A stretch of DNA of 64,000 bases from Nannobrachium achirus (GCA_963921795.1 OY997643.1:13442043-13506042), one strand, 5' to 3'. Shown: positions 11,345-22,463, numbered from the stretch's first letter. Numbers and translations are program-made. Notes: generated from the letters alone by a model not told the origin.

Positions 11345-11890
11345 CAGGGACGTGCTGGCCATTGGGAAAAGCGGGGACAACTCCCGAACGGCCGGTTCAT
11401 TCCCGGCCGGTCCAGGCCGGCCATTAGGAAAAGAAATAAAATAAAATGTCGGCCTTCGTTCCATTTTGGGGGCTGGGCGGCCAACAAAGTAAATCGTCAC
11501 TGTCGGGCAGAAACCTTGTATATCCAAGTTTCAAATTTGTACGTTTCTTTGCAAAGCAAAGCCCTGCTTCATCATACAAGGCTGTCGCACAAAAGTAGTG
11601 AAAACAGCAGATCTACGCCTCGCGGTGTGAGGCGTTGTGTGCTCGTAGATCGGCTGTTTTCACTAGTTTAAATCATTTTTAAAATGGTTTTGGACATACA
11701 AGGTTTCCACCCGACAATGACGAAATATAACTCATGTAATTGGCCCACTGGCTTGTCACTTGTCATGATCTGAAATGGCAAATCTTTGAGTAGCAGCAGC
11801 GCTATAGAGAGAGATCTCTCTCTATAGTGCGCAATGAGGGCCTCTACAACTCTTTTTCCCGGGCTGAATCAGGGGCCCAGCATGTCCTTG
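11345..11890. mobile_element. hAT-B element carrying a CGTCG MITE
   Basis: Termini CAGGGACGTGCTGG and CCAGCATGTCCTTG are imperfect inverted repeats. The 8-bp TAAACACC is duplicated exactly at 11337-11344 and 11891-11898, a firm hAT signature. Nested inside is CGTCG MITE E1 (11492-11725). The only open frames read through repeat sequence. Confidence 0.9.
11492..11725 (+). mobile_element. CGTCG-ended MITE (E family), copy E1
   Basis: Inverted ends of the form ATCGTC(A/G)(C/T)TGTCGGG/CCCGACAATGACGA, internal GCAAAGCCCTGCTTCATCAT, and a hairpin (11598-11663) with GAAAACAGCAGATCTACG and CGTAGATCGGCTGTTTTC arms. The left hairpin arm lost about 10 bp. Inserted in hAT-B. Confidence 0.85.
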
Positions 11891-12086
11891 TAAACACCAG
11901 TTGTAGATAAGGTTAGAATGTAGGGAGTAGCTGCAGGTTGAAGGCCACTGCAGCTGCCAGCAGAAGAGTAGGCGTTTGTTTTATGATTCACAGAGCTTAG
12001 TAGAGGAGATCAAATGTTTTAGCCAATTATAAGCAAGGAGTCGGAAAGCAGGAGTCAGTCTTGTCTTGTATGTCTTTGGTGTAGGA

Positions 12087-12683
12087 CAGGGTTCCCCAAA
12101 AGGCGGCCCGCGGGCCATTTGCGGCCCACGAGGGGCTACTGTCTGGCCCCTACCAACCCCAGTAATAATGGTGGTATAGGAGCAGCAACAACACTAGTAT
12201 ATCGTCGTTATCGGATGGAAACCTTGTATGTCCAAAACCGTTCGTTTTGTATTTATCATCTAAAACATATGGTGAGCGTTAGGACTGGATATCGACGTTG
12301 TCGGGTGAAAACCGTGTATGTCCAAAACCGTTTTGCATTTTTCATTTTAAAAATGATTTAAACTAGTGAAAACAGCCGATCTACAAGCACACAACGCCTC
12401 GCATCACGAGGCGTTGTGTGCTTGTAGATGTGCTGTTTTCTGCTGTTTTCACTAGTTTGGGTGTGTTTTCACTAGATCTTGTATGATGAAGCAGGGCTTT
12501 GCTTTACCAAAAAACGTACACGTTTAAAACTTGGAGATACGAGGTTTCTGCCTGACATTGACGATATCTGAACTGTTGCTGGAGTAGCGGAAACGCCACC
12601 GTCGCCCCCTGCAATGTTGTGGCCCTCGGCTTGGTACCCTAGACATAATTCGGCCCTTGGGGAAAACTATTTGGGGAACCCTG
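12087..12683 (+). mobile_element. hAT-C element, copy 1, carrying inverted E MITE
   Basis: Termini CAGGGTTCCCCAAA and TTTGGGGAACCCTG are a 14-bp perfect inverted repeat. The 8-bp GTGTAGGA is duplicated exactly at 12079-12086 and 12684-12691. The subterminal text GCGGCCCGCGGGCCATTTGC is typical of this hAT MITE type. It holds E2 at the same internal site as copy 2 (31347-31811) but in the opposite orientation. Confidence 0.92.
12201..12567 (-). mobile_element. CGTCG-ended MITE (E family), copy E2, with partial duplicate end
   Basis: A full minus-oriented copy (12291-12567) is preceded by a second stand-alone left end (12201-12262, ATCGTCGTTATCGG to TTTATCATCTAAAAC). The hairpin is at 12366-12440, with an extra short CTGCTGTTTTC duplication to its right. 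The tandem left end looks like a recombination scar. Confidence 0.85.
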
Positions 12684-12691
12684 GTGTAGGA

Positions 12692-13555
12692 CGTATTTAC
12701 ATGTGTGTGACTGTTACGGCGCTGTAAATACACGTGTTCTATTATCTTTTAACATCGTATCTGAGTCAAGGTTTTGCTGTTCTTTTGAGAGTTTGAATTC
12801 CGCTGGATGACTCTAGTCATAAAGTCCATAAATTAAGTAGGATTTCTACGTCAACACACACACACACACCTCCACCACAAACCCTTCCATCCAGCAACGC
12901 GCTGATGTGGTAAAACGCAACCGGCGCAGCTCGCCGTGGGCAGCCAAGCTGATGGCACGGAATAGACGTTATAGAAAGCACGCAGCGTTTCTGCTGTGTC
13001 TGTTTGCGGTGCTGCGAGAGCCACCCATGAGTCCACCCCCCACCCCTCCTCCAACCACAGTAATGAGTTGTGTGTATTAGACGCGGCGCTGGCTGGCATG
13101 CCGGGGCCGACACTTTACCAGCAGACCAGCAGCCGGAGGGCACGGGTGCGGCGTTTGGAGGGGACCACATTACTTTCAGGTGTCAGGGCGGCTTGTGTGT
13201 TTATACTGCCCCCCCCCCCCCCCTCATTCACGCCAGTCTGTTGGTCTAAATCCAATTCATCAGCCCTTAATGGACTGTACAAATTGTCTCCCCAGGATCT
13301 TAACTCAAGGAGTGGAAGGACTTAGCAGGAATAGGGGAGGTAACATATGGCTCACAGTAGCTGAGCGCAGCAGAAGAGACAAAGGGATGCAAAGACGAAG
13401 GTTTGCAGCAAGTTGACCACTGCAAGAAAATGCAATTAGGCCTAATAGTACGTTCAGGTATATGAGAGAATGATGGTTCTGCGCATTTAATTTAAGGGCC
13501 CAAAATAGACCCTTTGACGTTTAGCTGTGTCCTACACCAAAATAAATGCTTTGAC
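12692..13555. other. Low-copy sequence
   Basis: Contains a short CA tract at 12855-12869 and a C-run at 13210-13223. Moderately GC-rich between 12880 and 13190. No splice-consistent exon or recognisable protein was found on either strand. Confidence 0.45.
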
Positions 13556-13786
13556 TTAAAGGAGTAGTTCGCCCCCAAAATGAGTGACTTGAGTTCAATA
13601 ATATTTATTTATTTTTTGGTATTTGTCGCATTCCTAAGACAAAAATGCGATTATAATTTACTATAATCACATTTTTCACAGTCTTAGGAAAGCGACAAAT
13701 ACAAAGAAATATTATTGAACTCAAGTCTCTATGGCATGAGTAATCAATGGGAAAAATGTCATTTTGGGGGTGAACTACTCCTTTAA
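13556..13786. mobile_element. Self-complementary TTAA MITE (AGGAGTAGTTC ends), copy 1
   Basis: TTAAAGGAGTAGTTC at the left and GAACTACTCCTTTAA at the right. Nearly the full 231 bp folds back: TTGAGTTCAATAATATTT pairs with AAATATTATTGAACTCAA, and GTCGCATTCCTAAGACAAAA with its counterpart. Second copy at 57242-57545. Confidence 0.85.
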
Positions 13787-14116
13787 AATATGTTGAGAGA
13801 ATAATCAATCCTGTTCCATCTAGTGACATACAGTGGATATTATGATATGAAGGAAAAACTCATTACATACAATAATGCAGTCAGATAATACGGATGATGA
13901 TATAAAGCATGCATTGTGTTTGCATGTTTACTGTACATATGGATGTGTTATGTATGTATATGTACAGTAATTGAGCTATACAGTATATGTGTATATGTGC
14001 CAACCACAAGTGCATTGTTCCCTGCGTGTGGGCGGGTATCTCTGCTTGTGTTACTACTGTCTATGTTACAGATGGTGTTATGGGGTACAAGGCAAGCATC
14101 CGTCACATACAGTATT

Positions 14117-14886
14117 ACCGTCGTTGTCGGGTGGAAACCTTGTATGTCCAAGACCGTTCGTTTTGTATTTATCATTTTAAAAATGAACTAAACTAGTGAA
14201 AACAGCAGATCTACGAGCACACAACGCCTCGCACCGCGAGGCGTTGTGCGCTCGTAGATCGGCTGTTTTCACTGCTTTTGTGCGACGGCCTTGTATGATG
14301 AAGCAGGGCTTTGCTTAACACATCGGATGCCCACGTAATGTCTACAAGTCAATTTCTTTGATGTCGCTGGAGGCCCACGACGCGTTTGACGCGTTGTACA
14401 GTAAACTATACTGTACTGTAGCTACTGCACTTGGCTACCGCGGTGATGAAACAAACTCCATTTCCCAACATGCAGCGTGCAATTACGTCACCCGGACGTG
14501 CTGTGTGTCTCGTTGACTTCCTGTTTAGCGGCTGCACAAAAATTCTGTTTTCTCCAGATTCTCTTCCTTTTTTCATTTTTTTCTCAAAACGGCAGCCTCT
14601 TCTACATGCCGTAACACAAACACTGTGGCTTAGAAATGATCCTAGAAAAAAAAATGATCCTTAGAAAAACGGTCCTGACTGAAAGAAAAGATTTTCGCGA
14701 AATAAACAGGACATACTCGGATTACATTTACTCGGATTACTTTTCTCGCCAGTACTCTCGCCGGTAGGTAAAATGACGCGTTTGACGCGTTGCCATGGGC
14801 ACCAGCAAATTAAGACATCAAAACCACGTGGGCGTCCGATGTGTTAAACTTGGAAATACAAGGTTTCTGCCCGACAACGACGGTAT
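14117..14886 (-). mobile_element. CGTCG-ended MITE (E family), copy E3, split by a TTAA element
   Basis: Outer ends ACCGTCGTTGTCGGGTGG and GCCCGACAACGACGGTAT. The hairpin is at 14196-14273, with both arms changed to CTACGAGC/GCTCGTAG. The right part is separated from the left by a 532-bp insertion at a TTAA (14315-14846); removing the insertion restores the usual GCTTTGCTT..AAACTTGG order seen in other copies. Confidence 0.88.
14315..14846. mobile_element. TTAACACATCGG-ended element nested in E3
   Basis: TTAA on both sides, with inverted ends CACATCGGATGCCCACGT and ACGTGGGCGTCCGATGTG (one mismatch). Inside are two copies of ACGCGTTTGACGCGTTG in direct orientation near the two sides. TTAA duplication and C-initial termini point to a piggyBac-like mobiliser. 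No transposase frame seen. Confidence 0.82.
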
Positions 14887-14996
14887 ACTGGCGGTTGGCG
14901 CTACAGTGGTGGCGGTTGAGCAGTGTGCGGCACAGAAAGCCGTCCTTTTCCTGTTTGGACGCTGCTGTCGCACAGCTCACAAGACTCAATTCAGTG

Positions 14997-15558
14997 CAGG
15001 GGCGTCAATTGGGTATGGCAGGGGTATGCAGCTGCCATACCCTGGGTTCAGGGGGGGAAATAAAAGTTACTTGTAAATTATGTAAATATGTTGTTAAATT
15101 ACAGTAAAATAACTACAACATGCAAAATGTTACAACATGATCACTTTAACTAGGTATTATAATTATATTCTCCACACTTGTATTCTCCCCATCTTGATAG
15201 AATGGTATATTCCCAGGTTCCGCAGGACAGCTGCACAGGTGCAATGCATTTTATTATTAAATGTGGCACGTTTACTAACATGCCAAGTTCAGCTGCACTT
15301 GAACAACCCTTCCAGGCTGCCATATCCAGCCCAAGAAACCGTAGAAACCTGTGTAAAAAAACTGACAAAACTCGTTTTTTTTAGACATTGTGAAAATAGC
15401 CGATCTACATGCTCACAACGCCTCGCAGCGCGAAGCGTTGTGAGCATGTAGATCGGCTATTTTCACAATAGAACTGTGTTATACAAAATGTAATGCCTCT
15501 TTTCCATGAGGACTCCCATATTTGCCATACACTAGCTTTTGCTGAACTGACGCCACTG
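14997..15558 (+). mobile_element. hAT-A MITE, copy 2, with GATCTACATGC hairpin
   Basis: Same termini as copy 1 (CAGGGGCGTCA .. TGACGCCACTG) with an exact unique 8-bp duplication ATTCAGTG at 14989-14996 and 15559-15566. It carries the hairpin at 15387-15469, absent from copy 1, which instead has an unrelated palindrome near its 3' end. Confidence 0.93.
15387..15469. repeat. Hairpin module in hAT-A copy 2
   Basis: Arms run ATTGTGAAAATAGCCGATC and then TACATGCTCACAACG, with the complement on the right side (CATGTAGATCGGCTATTTTC). Both arms carry ACATGC where most family members have ACAAGC. Confidence 0.95.
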
Positions 15559-15566
15559 ATTCAGTG

Positions 15567-16000
15567 TGTGTGTTGCATTCTTATTATATTTTATGGTTAA
15601 GAAATTCCTGAAAAAGATCCATATCAGGATGTGGTTGGGGTATAGTTTCACATAGGTTGGGGTTAGGATTAGGCATTCAAATATGTGGGTGGGGCTGTGG
15701 TAAAGTCCCTGCCCACCGATACCAAGGTTGTGTGCGATAGGCTTAGTCGGGTGTCTATGCAATTGTCTGTGTTAGGGGGAGGGAAGTTGGGCTGGGCGGG
15801 GAGGGTGATATTGGTCACTGCACGTACGTCGTACGGTACTCCTACGGGCTGGGGCGGCACCTGACAGCGATAAGTGTTAGGCGGGAGGAGTAGGACGAAG
15901 GCCTTACATCCTCCCATTTCATTAAATATGGGGGGAGGGGGGAGCACATCTCAGTTTGGCGAAATGACTCTTCAATCTTTCTTGCTCTCTCTCTATTAAT
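15567..16000. other. Low-copy G-rich sequence
   Basis: G-rich on the plus strand around 15770-15950. No repeat family or coding unit recognised. Confidence 0.45.
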
Positions 16001-16467
16001 TTAAGCCATTTAGACCTAATATTACTATTGAAAAATAGCAGATATACAAGCTCACCTGCGCCGCGCTGCAAGCTTGTATATCTGCTATTTTGGAAAAATC
16101 GTGAAAATATGTGCACATTTTTCAGTATATATTTTTCAAAGCAGCAAACGTTTGTAACTCAAATCTCTGCTTCTGGGGGATCCCTGGAATGACATATTTT
16201 GAGATGGGGGTCTGCGGCCAAATAAATGTAATTTTGGGGGTCCTTGACATGAAAAAGTTTGATTTAGGAGACGGATTTAGAAGTCGGCTCAAAGATCGGG
16301 TCAAAGACATTCAAAGACACATTTTCAAGCTTTTTCAAAAATAGCAGATCTACAAGCTCGCAGCGCGGCACTCTGTGCCGCGCTGTGAGCTTGTATATCT
16401 GCTATTTTTCAATAGTTAAAGCATAACATAATTGTGGTTAAAATCTAACGCGGTATTTGAGGGTTAA
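16001..16467 (+). mobile_element. TTAA hairpin MITE (P family), copy P2
   Basis: TTAA at 16001-16004 and 16464-16467. Hairpins at 16031-16091 (left, central part shortened) and 16337-16409 (right). Shared middle text includes CTGCTTCTGGGGGATCCCTGG and GGGGGTCCTTGACATGAA. The right end is subfamily B-like. Confidence 0.88.
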
Positions 16468-16754
16468 ATTGGAAGGAGAGTGGAAGAGGATATTTCCCAA
16501 CCCGCAACAGAAGGATTGACCTTTTCCTTTCCCAGGTATGTGTATAGCATTTCCACACTGCAGTGTGAGAACCCCCCACCCCCACGGCCCTCTCTCCCGG
16601 ACATTTTCGCTTCGATCGCGTCTTTACCGAAGAGCACCTTGTTAGTCACCTATAGTTCGGTATTCAGAGGAAAACGTCGGATTTATAATCAAAACATCTG
16701 TCTGGGATACATCGTCGTACGCTGTTTTCTATTTATCTGTCTATTGGTCTCTGG

Positions 16755-17591
16755 GGTGTCACAAGGGGGGAAAAGTGGGACTGAGTCACTAGGGCACAAG
16801 GTGGAGGGACCTTAATCATTTTATACTTAAGCTATGGAAAAATAGCAGATATACAAACTCACAGTTGTGAAAATGTGTGCAAATCTTTCAATATTTTTTA
16901 AGTGAACATTAATTTTGTAACTCAAATTTTGCTTCTGGGGGTTATATCTCTATATTTAGAGATAGGGTTCCATGGCAAAATACATATCATTTTGTGGGTC
17001 CTTCACATGAAAACGTTTGAGAACCACTGACATAGAAACATAGGTTTAAAAAAAAAACCTTAGGAGGATTTGAAATATTCAAAGACCACATTTTCACGAT
17101 TTTTTCAAAAATAGCAGATGTATATCTGCCATTTTTCAACAGTTAAAGCACAAAATAATGCGTAATCCATAATATAAAGCCATTTAACACTTATTGCACA
17201 CTAATGAATGATTGTTTTAATGATATTTAATGATATTTGTTACTTTTGTCAATTCTCATAGTCATAGATAGTGGTCAGCAACAAACTTTTTTTTTATTAT
17301 TAACAAACCAATAAAAAAAATATATCAGTTATGTTCTGAATTTGTCGTCTCATATCTTTCCACAAAATATAATCCAAGAAAAAGCTCAACAGTGGGTTCG
17401 ATAAAAGCCTGGATCAATAAGCAGGATCGATAAAGTGCTCATTATCAATATAACTTAACGAGCTCCATCCCTAGTCATAATGCGTTGCCAGTCTAAAATG
17501 GGTTAGACTATATGAAGAACATTAATGGGGGGCCCGCAGTGAATCCTTGTATACCCACGCAGGGCCCAGAATTTAGTGCGAAACACCCCTG
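16755..17591 (+). mobile_element. hAT-D element, copy 1, with nested P3
   Basis: Right end CACCCCTG with GTCTCTGG directly after (17592-17599). The same GTCTCTGG precedes the left part at 16747-16754, where the first few terminal bases (expected CAGG) are missing. Body text ACAAGGGGGGAAAAGTGGGA and GGGCCCAGAATTTAGTGC recurs in copies at 28768 and 35872. Contains a degraded TTAA hairpin element. Confidence 0.75.
16812..17187 (+). mobile_element. TTAA hairpin MITE, degraded copy P3
   Basis: TTAA at both ends (16812-16815, 17184-17187). The left hairpin is reduced to one arm near 16849. The right one is shrunk to a 31-bp palindrome (17106-17136) that keeps only the outer AATAGCAGAT/ATCTGCCATT. 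Middle text as in other P copies. Confidence 0.75.
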
Positions 17592-17759
17592 GTCTCTGGC
17601 CCTTTTATGTTTGCCCCTATCTATCCACAGCCTCTCTCTGCTCTGGTCCTCTCCTTGGCTCCGCCCACCCTGCTCTTTCCCCATCTCTCCCTTCCTTTCT
17701 TCATGCTTCACTTGTCAGAAGCTCTTAAAGACTCTCCGACACCCCTCGCTTCCATTCCC

Positions 17760-17762
17760 CAT

Positions 17763-17820
<58 letters not shown>

Positions 17821-17825
17821 CTCCC

Positions 17826-17861
<36 letters not shown>

Positions 17862-17888
17862 CCTCTCTCCCTCTCTCTCTCTCTCTCT
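17760..17888. repeat. (CT)n microsatellite, interrupted
   Basis: About 130 bp of CT with CC interruptions after 17816. Ser/Leu open frames here are artefacts. Confidence 0.95.
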
Positions 17889-17931
17889 GGTACAGGTGAA
17901 GGCGAGGAGGAGATTGACTCCTCATGATTCT

Positions 17932-18234
17932 TTAAGTCATTTAGACCGGGTATACGCGTTACAGCGTATTATTATTTCATGCTTTAACTATTAAAAAATA
18001 GCAGATCTACCAGCTCACAGCGCGGCACCGAGTGCCGCGCTGCGAGCTTGTAGATCTGCCATTTTGCTATTTGAATTTTGACCCGATTCTATAAGTGTCT
18101 TCTAAATCCTTCTAAGATTTTTTTAAAACACACGTTTCTACGTCAGCGCAGTTCTCAAACTCTTTCATGTCAAGGACCCCTAGAATTATATTTGGCCGCC
18201 GACTCTCGTCTCAAAATATTTTGTATCAGGGACC

Positions 18235-18265
<31 letters not shown>

Positions 18266-18438
18266 ACAGAAGCAACTATTTGAGTTACAAATGTTCACTT
18301 AAAAAAAAAAAAAAAAAAATCAAAAATAGCAGATCTACAAGCTCGCAGCGCGGCACTCGGTGCCGCGCTGTGAGCTTGTATATCTGCTATTTTTCAACAG
18401 TTAAAGCACTCAATAATTCTAGGACCTGAATGGATTAA
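17932..18438 (-). mobile_element. TTAA hairpin MITE (P family), copy P4
   Basis: TTAA at 17932-17935 and 18435-18438. Hairpins at 17993-18065 and 18322-18394 are inverted copies of each other (GCGCGGCACCGAGTGCCGCGC and its complement as centres). A C-run (18234-18265) and an A-run (18301-18319) have expanded inside. Confidence 0.88.
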
Positions 18439-18628
18439 TATCTCCCCCATCTCGGGACACGCGGCTCTGAGGGTGAAATGCGCTTCGTGTGATCAATGTT
18501 TTCTGACTTCACATCTCGTTTTAATCAGGGTATCATCTCCCCCCTCACACACGCACACCAAGGCCCTCCTCTGAGAAAGGGAAGCTTTCTTCATCTCTCT
18601 TTTCCACCATCATCACCTTTTCCCCCTC

Positions 18629-18693
<65 letters not shown>

Positions 18694-18916
18694 GTGAGAG
18701 CGCATTAGGTCAGTCTTGGCTGTCAGAGACCTCCCATGGGTAAAGACAGACAGACAGACAGAGGGGCCAAGGAGATGAAGAGAGAGAGAGAGAGGCAGAG
18801 AGAGCTGTAAAAATTGATCCGTCAGGGTCAGTCTTTAAAACCTTAAACACTCCTAATATTGCTTTGTAGATGTATGACACGGTATCGGTGGGGTAGACCG
18901 CACGGCACCGCGTGTC
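18439..18916. other. Low-copy sequence with (CT)n at 18636-18690
   Basis: A pure CT array occupies 18636-18690. CAGA and GA short arrays occur at 18747-18790. Nothing else is recognised. Confidence 0.6.
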
Positions 18917-19101
18917 AATCAAACAGTAGTCTGGCGTAGCCAGAAGACTATTTCACAATCTCCGACTGCTATATAGAGTCTGGAACGGCAGCTCCCGAAC
19001 GGCGAGTATCGGAAGTAGCCACTGCTGCACTGAACTGTAGTCCCATTGGAAACATAACGGAAGCACATTAGCACAGACAGAGTCAGTTGAGCGGCATATC
19101 G

Positions 19102-19512
19102 TGACTACTAATTGAAGCCGAGGCCGAATTGGACCAAATCGCATGGATGAGCCCTGACAGCACATGGTTGGTTCTACAGACTCCAAATTTCACACGCAGA
19201 TAGCTCAGACCTTTGCCTACGTTCTTAGCTAGGCCTCGACCCGACCCGATCTGCGGTTTTCCGGAACCAACACGAAAGGTTCGGAATCTCCATATGCGGA
19301 TTCCTGACTACTAATTGAAGCCAATGGACGCCGAATCCGAATTGGCCCGAATCGCATGGATGAGCCCTGACAGCACATGGTTGGTGCTACAGACTCCAAA
19401 TTTCGCACACAGACAGCTCAGACCTTTGCCTACGTTCTTAGCTAGGCCTGGACCCGACCCGATACACAGTTTTTCGGATCCGGCACAAAAGGTTTGGAAT
19501 CTCCGTATGCGG
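19102..19512 (+). repeat. Tandem duplication, period about 204 bp
   Basis: Two direct copies start with GACTACTAATTGAAGCC at 19102 and 19306. Both contain GCATGGATGAGCCCTGACAG, AGCTCAGACCTTTGCCTACG and GGAATCTCC. They diverge by scattered substitutions, so the duplication is not very recent. Confidence 0.88.
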
Positions 19513-20048
19513 AGATGACTGACATCGGGCTGTTCCGGAGCAAGCGCTGACTCATTGTGACATCACTTCATAAAAGGCTCTGACATCACATACGCTAGAT
19601 GACTCAACAAAAAATCTCTCGGAGTGTGGCATAAACTAAAGTCTTTCTTTCTCACTTCGAGGTGAGCAAAGTTCAGGGTGCTCTTCAGAGCGGTTGGGTT
19701 CAGGGGAATTAGTGGGCTGTGCCTTTAAGAGAACCAGGTGAATAATGTGGATAAGCCCGGGCAGTTCCCTCTCAAGCTAAACTTAAATAATAAAGGGGAA
19801 TAAGGAGCCCAGGGGCTAGGGAACTCCGGGGCGCTCTGTAAGTAAAGTAAGGGGTGAGCTACGAAGGCTCTCACTTGCTCTCACGTCATACGGGCAGTTG
19901 ACAGGTTGCGTATGGTTACGTATTGAATGTTGAAACCCATATATGGAGACACCCGACACATCTCATTAAGTCTTCGGAATCTCCTTATACAGAGCTGATT
20001 GTTGACATCAGGCTGTTCCGGAGGAAATCGGCGCAAGCGCTGACTCAT

Positions 20049-21008
20049 TGTGACATCACTTCATAAAAGGCTCTGACATCACGTACACCACATGAGTCAA
20101 TGGGCATAAATGGACACAGGCAAACAGATGGTCAAAACGGGTCCTATGACAACAGGTATAATGGGGTTTGCATTAAAGGGGGAACCGGCACTGTCTGCAA
20201 CACAGTCGGAGGCACAGACAGATACAGAGATCTCCATAATGGGCATACAGTAAAGGGACACAGACAACAGATACAGAGATCTCCATATGGGCATAACATG
20301 GATGCAGACAGACAGATACAGATATCTCCATATATGAGTATAAATGGACACAGGCAAACAGATGGTCAATACGGGTCCTACAGATAACTCCATATATGGG
20401 CATAAATGGACACAGGCAAACAGATGGTCAAAACGGGAACTACAGAGATCTCCATATATGGGCATAAAATGGACGTAGACAGACAGATATCTCCATATAT
20501 GGGCATAAATGGACACACGCAAACAGATGGTCAAAATGGATCCTATGACAACAGGTATAATGGGGTTTGCATTAAAGGGTGGGGCATTCATTCCCTATTT
20601 ACATTGTTCCCGAGTTGGCCAGGGCGCCGACTAGACGCTCGGCCGCCCATCTCCATAAATGGGCATAAAATGGACGTGGACAGACAGATATCTCCATATA
20701 TGGGCATAAATGGACACACACAAACAGATGATCAAAACAGATCCTATGACAACAGGTATAATGGGGTTTGCATTAAAGGGCGGGGCATTCATTCCCTATT
20801 TACACTAGACGCTCGGCCGCCCATCTCCATATATGGGCATAAAATGGACGTAGACAGACAGATATCTCCATATATGGGCATAAATGGACACACGCAAATA
20901 GATTGTCAAAACAGATCCTATGACAACAGGTATAATGGGGTTTGCATTAAAGGGCGGGGCATTCATTCCCTATTTACATTGTTCCCGAGTTGGCCAGGGC
21001 GCCGACTA
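20049..21008 (+). repeat. CArG-rich tandem array (S-family relative)
   Basis: Four or more direct units share TCTCCATATATGGGCATAAA, TGGACACA(G/C)GCAAACAGATG, GACAACAGGTATAATGGGGT and TTGCATTAAAGG. Three of them end in TAGACGCTCGGCCGCCC. The long open frames on both strands simply follow the repeat period and are not genes. The motif CCATATATGG occurs about six times here. Confidence 0.85.
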
Positions 21009-21012
21009 GACG

Positions 21013-21037
21013 CTCGGCCGCCCTTCGGGCGGCCGAG
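21013..21037. repeat. GC-rich perfect hairpin CTCGGCCGCCC/GGGCGGCCGAG
   Basis: Eleven-base arms around TTC, closing the tandem array at 20049-21008. Confidence 0.9.
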
Positions 21038-21465
21038 CTTCTAGTTCTTGTTATGGGTGTATTAGTTTAGGAAAACATTTGAAAACATCATGGAAGTAAC
21101 ACCAACAACACCAGAGAAAGACAAAATAACGCCCCCAAAAATATTGAATGGAGACGGTTCCAGTATAGGATAACGCTTCCAGTAGGACTTGTTATCGCTA
21201 CTGCACAAAGGGAGCGGGTGCGTCACATCCGCTCTATCTCGTACTCATCGTTATCATTTCCGTCTCCCAGACTGTATGCCGGGAGCATCTGTGTTAGGCA
21301 ACAGTCTGGCCACGCGAGACTAATCAAACAGTGACAATTGTTACAACCAAATGACAGAAATTATGTGTTTTCTTTTTTTTCCACTAGTAATAACTTTTCT
21401 GACACCATAAAATAAAGAGTTGTACGTGTAATGTTCCCATGCACGGAAAAAGAACAGGGTTGAAT

Positions 21466-21699
21466 TTACACTTTCTTCACGAGATCACGCCACCTCAACA
21501 CCTCGTTTAGAGCTGTAAAGGTGCCTTCACAGCTTACACCATAAATATAATGGTGTTGCTTGAGGTGAGGAGGCCTCGGTGCCCCGTTCACGTGAAACAA
21601 ACTACTTCCCCCAATAACATACAGCAAAACGCTGTGTTCTTTTTGCATAAAATATGGATACATCCACGAACTCTCCCAAGTTGGTACATCATACTTGAC
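21466..21699 (-). other. Unrecognised open stretch, possible coding remnant
   Basis: A minus-strand frame is open for about 77 codons from 21699 (a TGA lies just upstream) to a stop at 21466. Its composition looks protein-like rather than repeat-derived: aromatic- and His/Tyr-rich segments such as TWESSWMYPYFMQKEH and HHYIYGVSCEGTF, and a C-terminal LRWRDLVKKV. I do not recognise the family. It lies just outside the 2.4-kb element. It could be a last exon, a decayed transposon or captured coding segment, or chance. Confidence 0.25.
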
Positions 21700-21814
21700 T
21701 CAAGTCATAGACTGGCCTCCTAGCATCCAAGCAACCAAGTACAACGGATACTGCGCTGCCCCAATGGAGTCCTACATGGCTTCATAGTCCATACTGACCT
21801 CCAAAATAGGGAGT

Positions 21815-22119
21815 TTAAGCGACCACGGTTTTCAGGACGGCTCCGCCATAGGCGGAAGTAGGACTGCTATGACGCAATCGCCGTAGCAGTCAAAATCGCT
21901 AAGCAAACAGCCGTCGGCGACGGGTTCCCACCCCCTTTACTGAACTCTTTGGTTCCCATGGTGACACGTCTACGCAGCACACGTTGTAGACGCTATGTGG
22001 AAAGGTAGTTTCCGCCGTAGTAGGAAGGACGGTCTGCGACGGCAAGCAGGTTTATCTATCGGGCACTGATCCTGATTTCCGGGTTACCGTAGCCGACTGC
22101 CGTTGCCGTCCTTGCTTAA
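21815..22119. mobile_element. Possible TTAA MITE with TTTAAGC ends
   Basis: Left TTTAAGCGACCACGGTTTTC and right GCCGTTGCCGTCCTTGCTTAAA are loosely inverted (TTAAGC .. GCTTAA, CGG/CCG-rich), with TTAA at 21815-21818 and 22116-22119. Interior repeats CCGTCG/CGTAG motifs. The weak terminal match keeps confidence low. Confidence 0.4.
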
Positions 22120-22461
22120 AGTCCCTACTCTACCCTCTCTCTCTCTCACCATTTTATTTTGTTGCTCCAAAACATGGCGTGACGCCCGCTGTGATTGCAC
22201 CTTAAGGTGGCTTAGCTCAGTGCCAGCCCTCCGAGGAGGCGCCAACGCAGGCAGAAGGTGTGAAGGCAGGCGTGACGCCACTGCCACCGCCACGCCAACT
22301 CAAGCATAAACTTCTTTTCAGAGGTTTTGTTTTTCATTTCCTCCGGCGCCTGTGACTTCTCTAGATTATACCGTGTTTGGTTGATTGGCTTTGAGATAAA
22401 TATCATTTCGGGGCCGACCGAGGCAAAGAGCCGTCTGTCGGTGAGGGTTGTGTTTGTTCAG

Positions 22462-22463
<2 letters not shown>

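Larger units (their letters stand above)
18928..21321. mobile_element. 2.4-kb element with AGTCT-GCGT-GCCAGA inverted ends and 11-bp direct repeats
   Basis: The left terminus AGTCTGGCGTAGCCAGA is matched by the complement of the right terminus (AGTCTCGCGTGGCCAGA), 15 of 17 identical. The 11-bp AATCAAACAGT directly flanks both ends (18917-18927, 21322-21332). A duplication of 9-11 bp would fit a Mutator-like element, though the true TSD may be shorter. Inside are a 204-bp tandem duplication and a CArG-rich tandem array. No transposase frame is visible, so it is non-autonomous. Confidence 0.7.

Noticed and set aside
20097..21044. 164- and 212-codon frames on opposite strands
   Set aside because: They follow the tandem repeat period and contain no recognisable domain; the repeat length being a multiple of three keeps the frame open.
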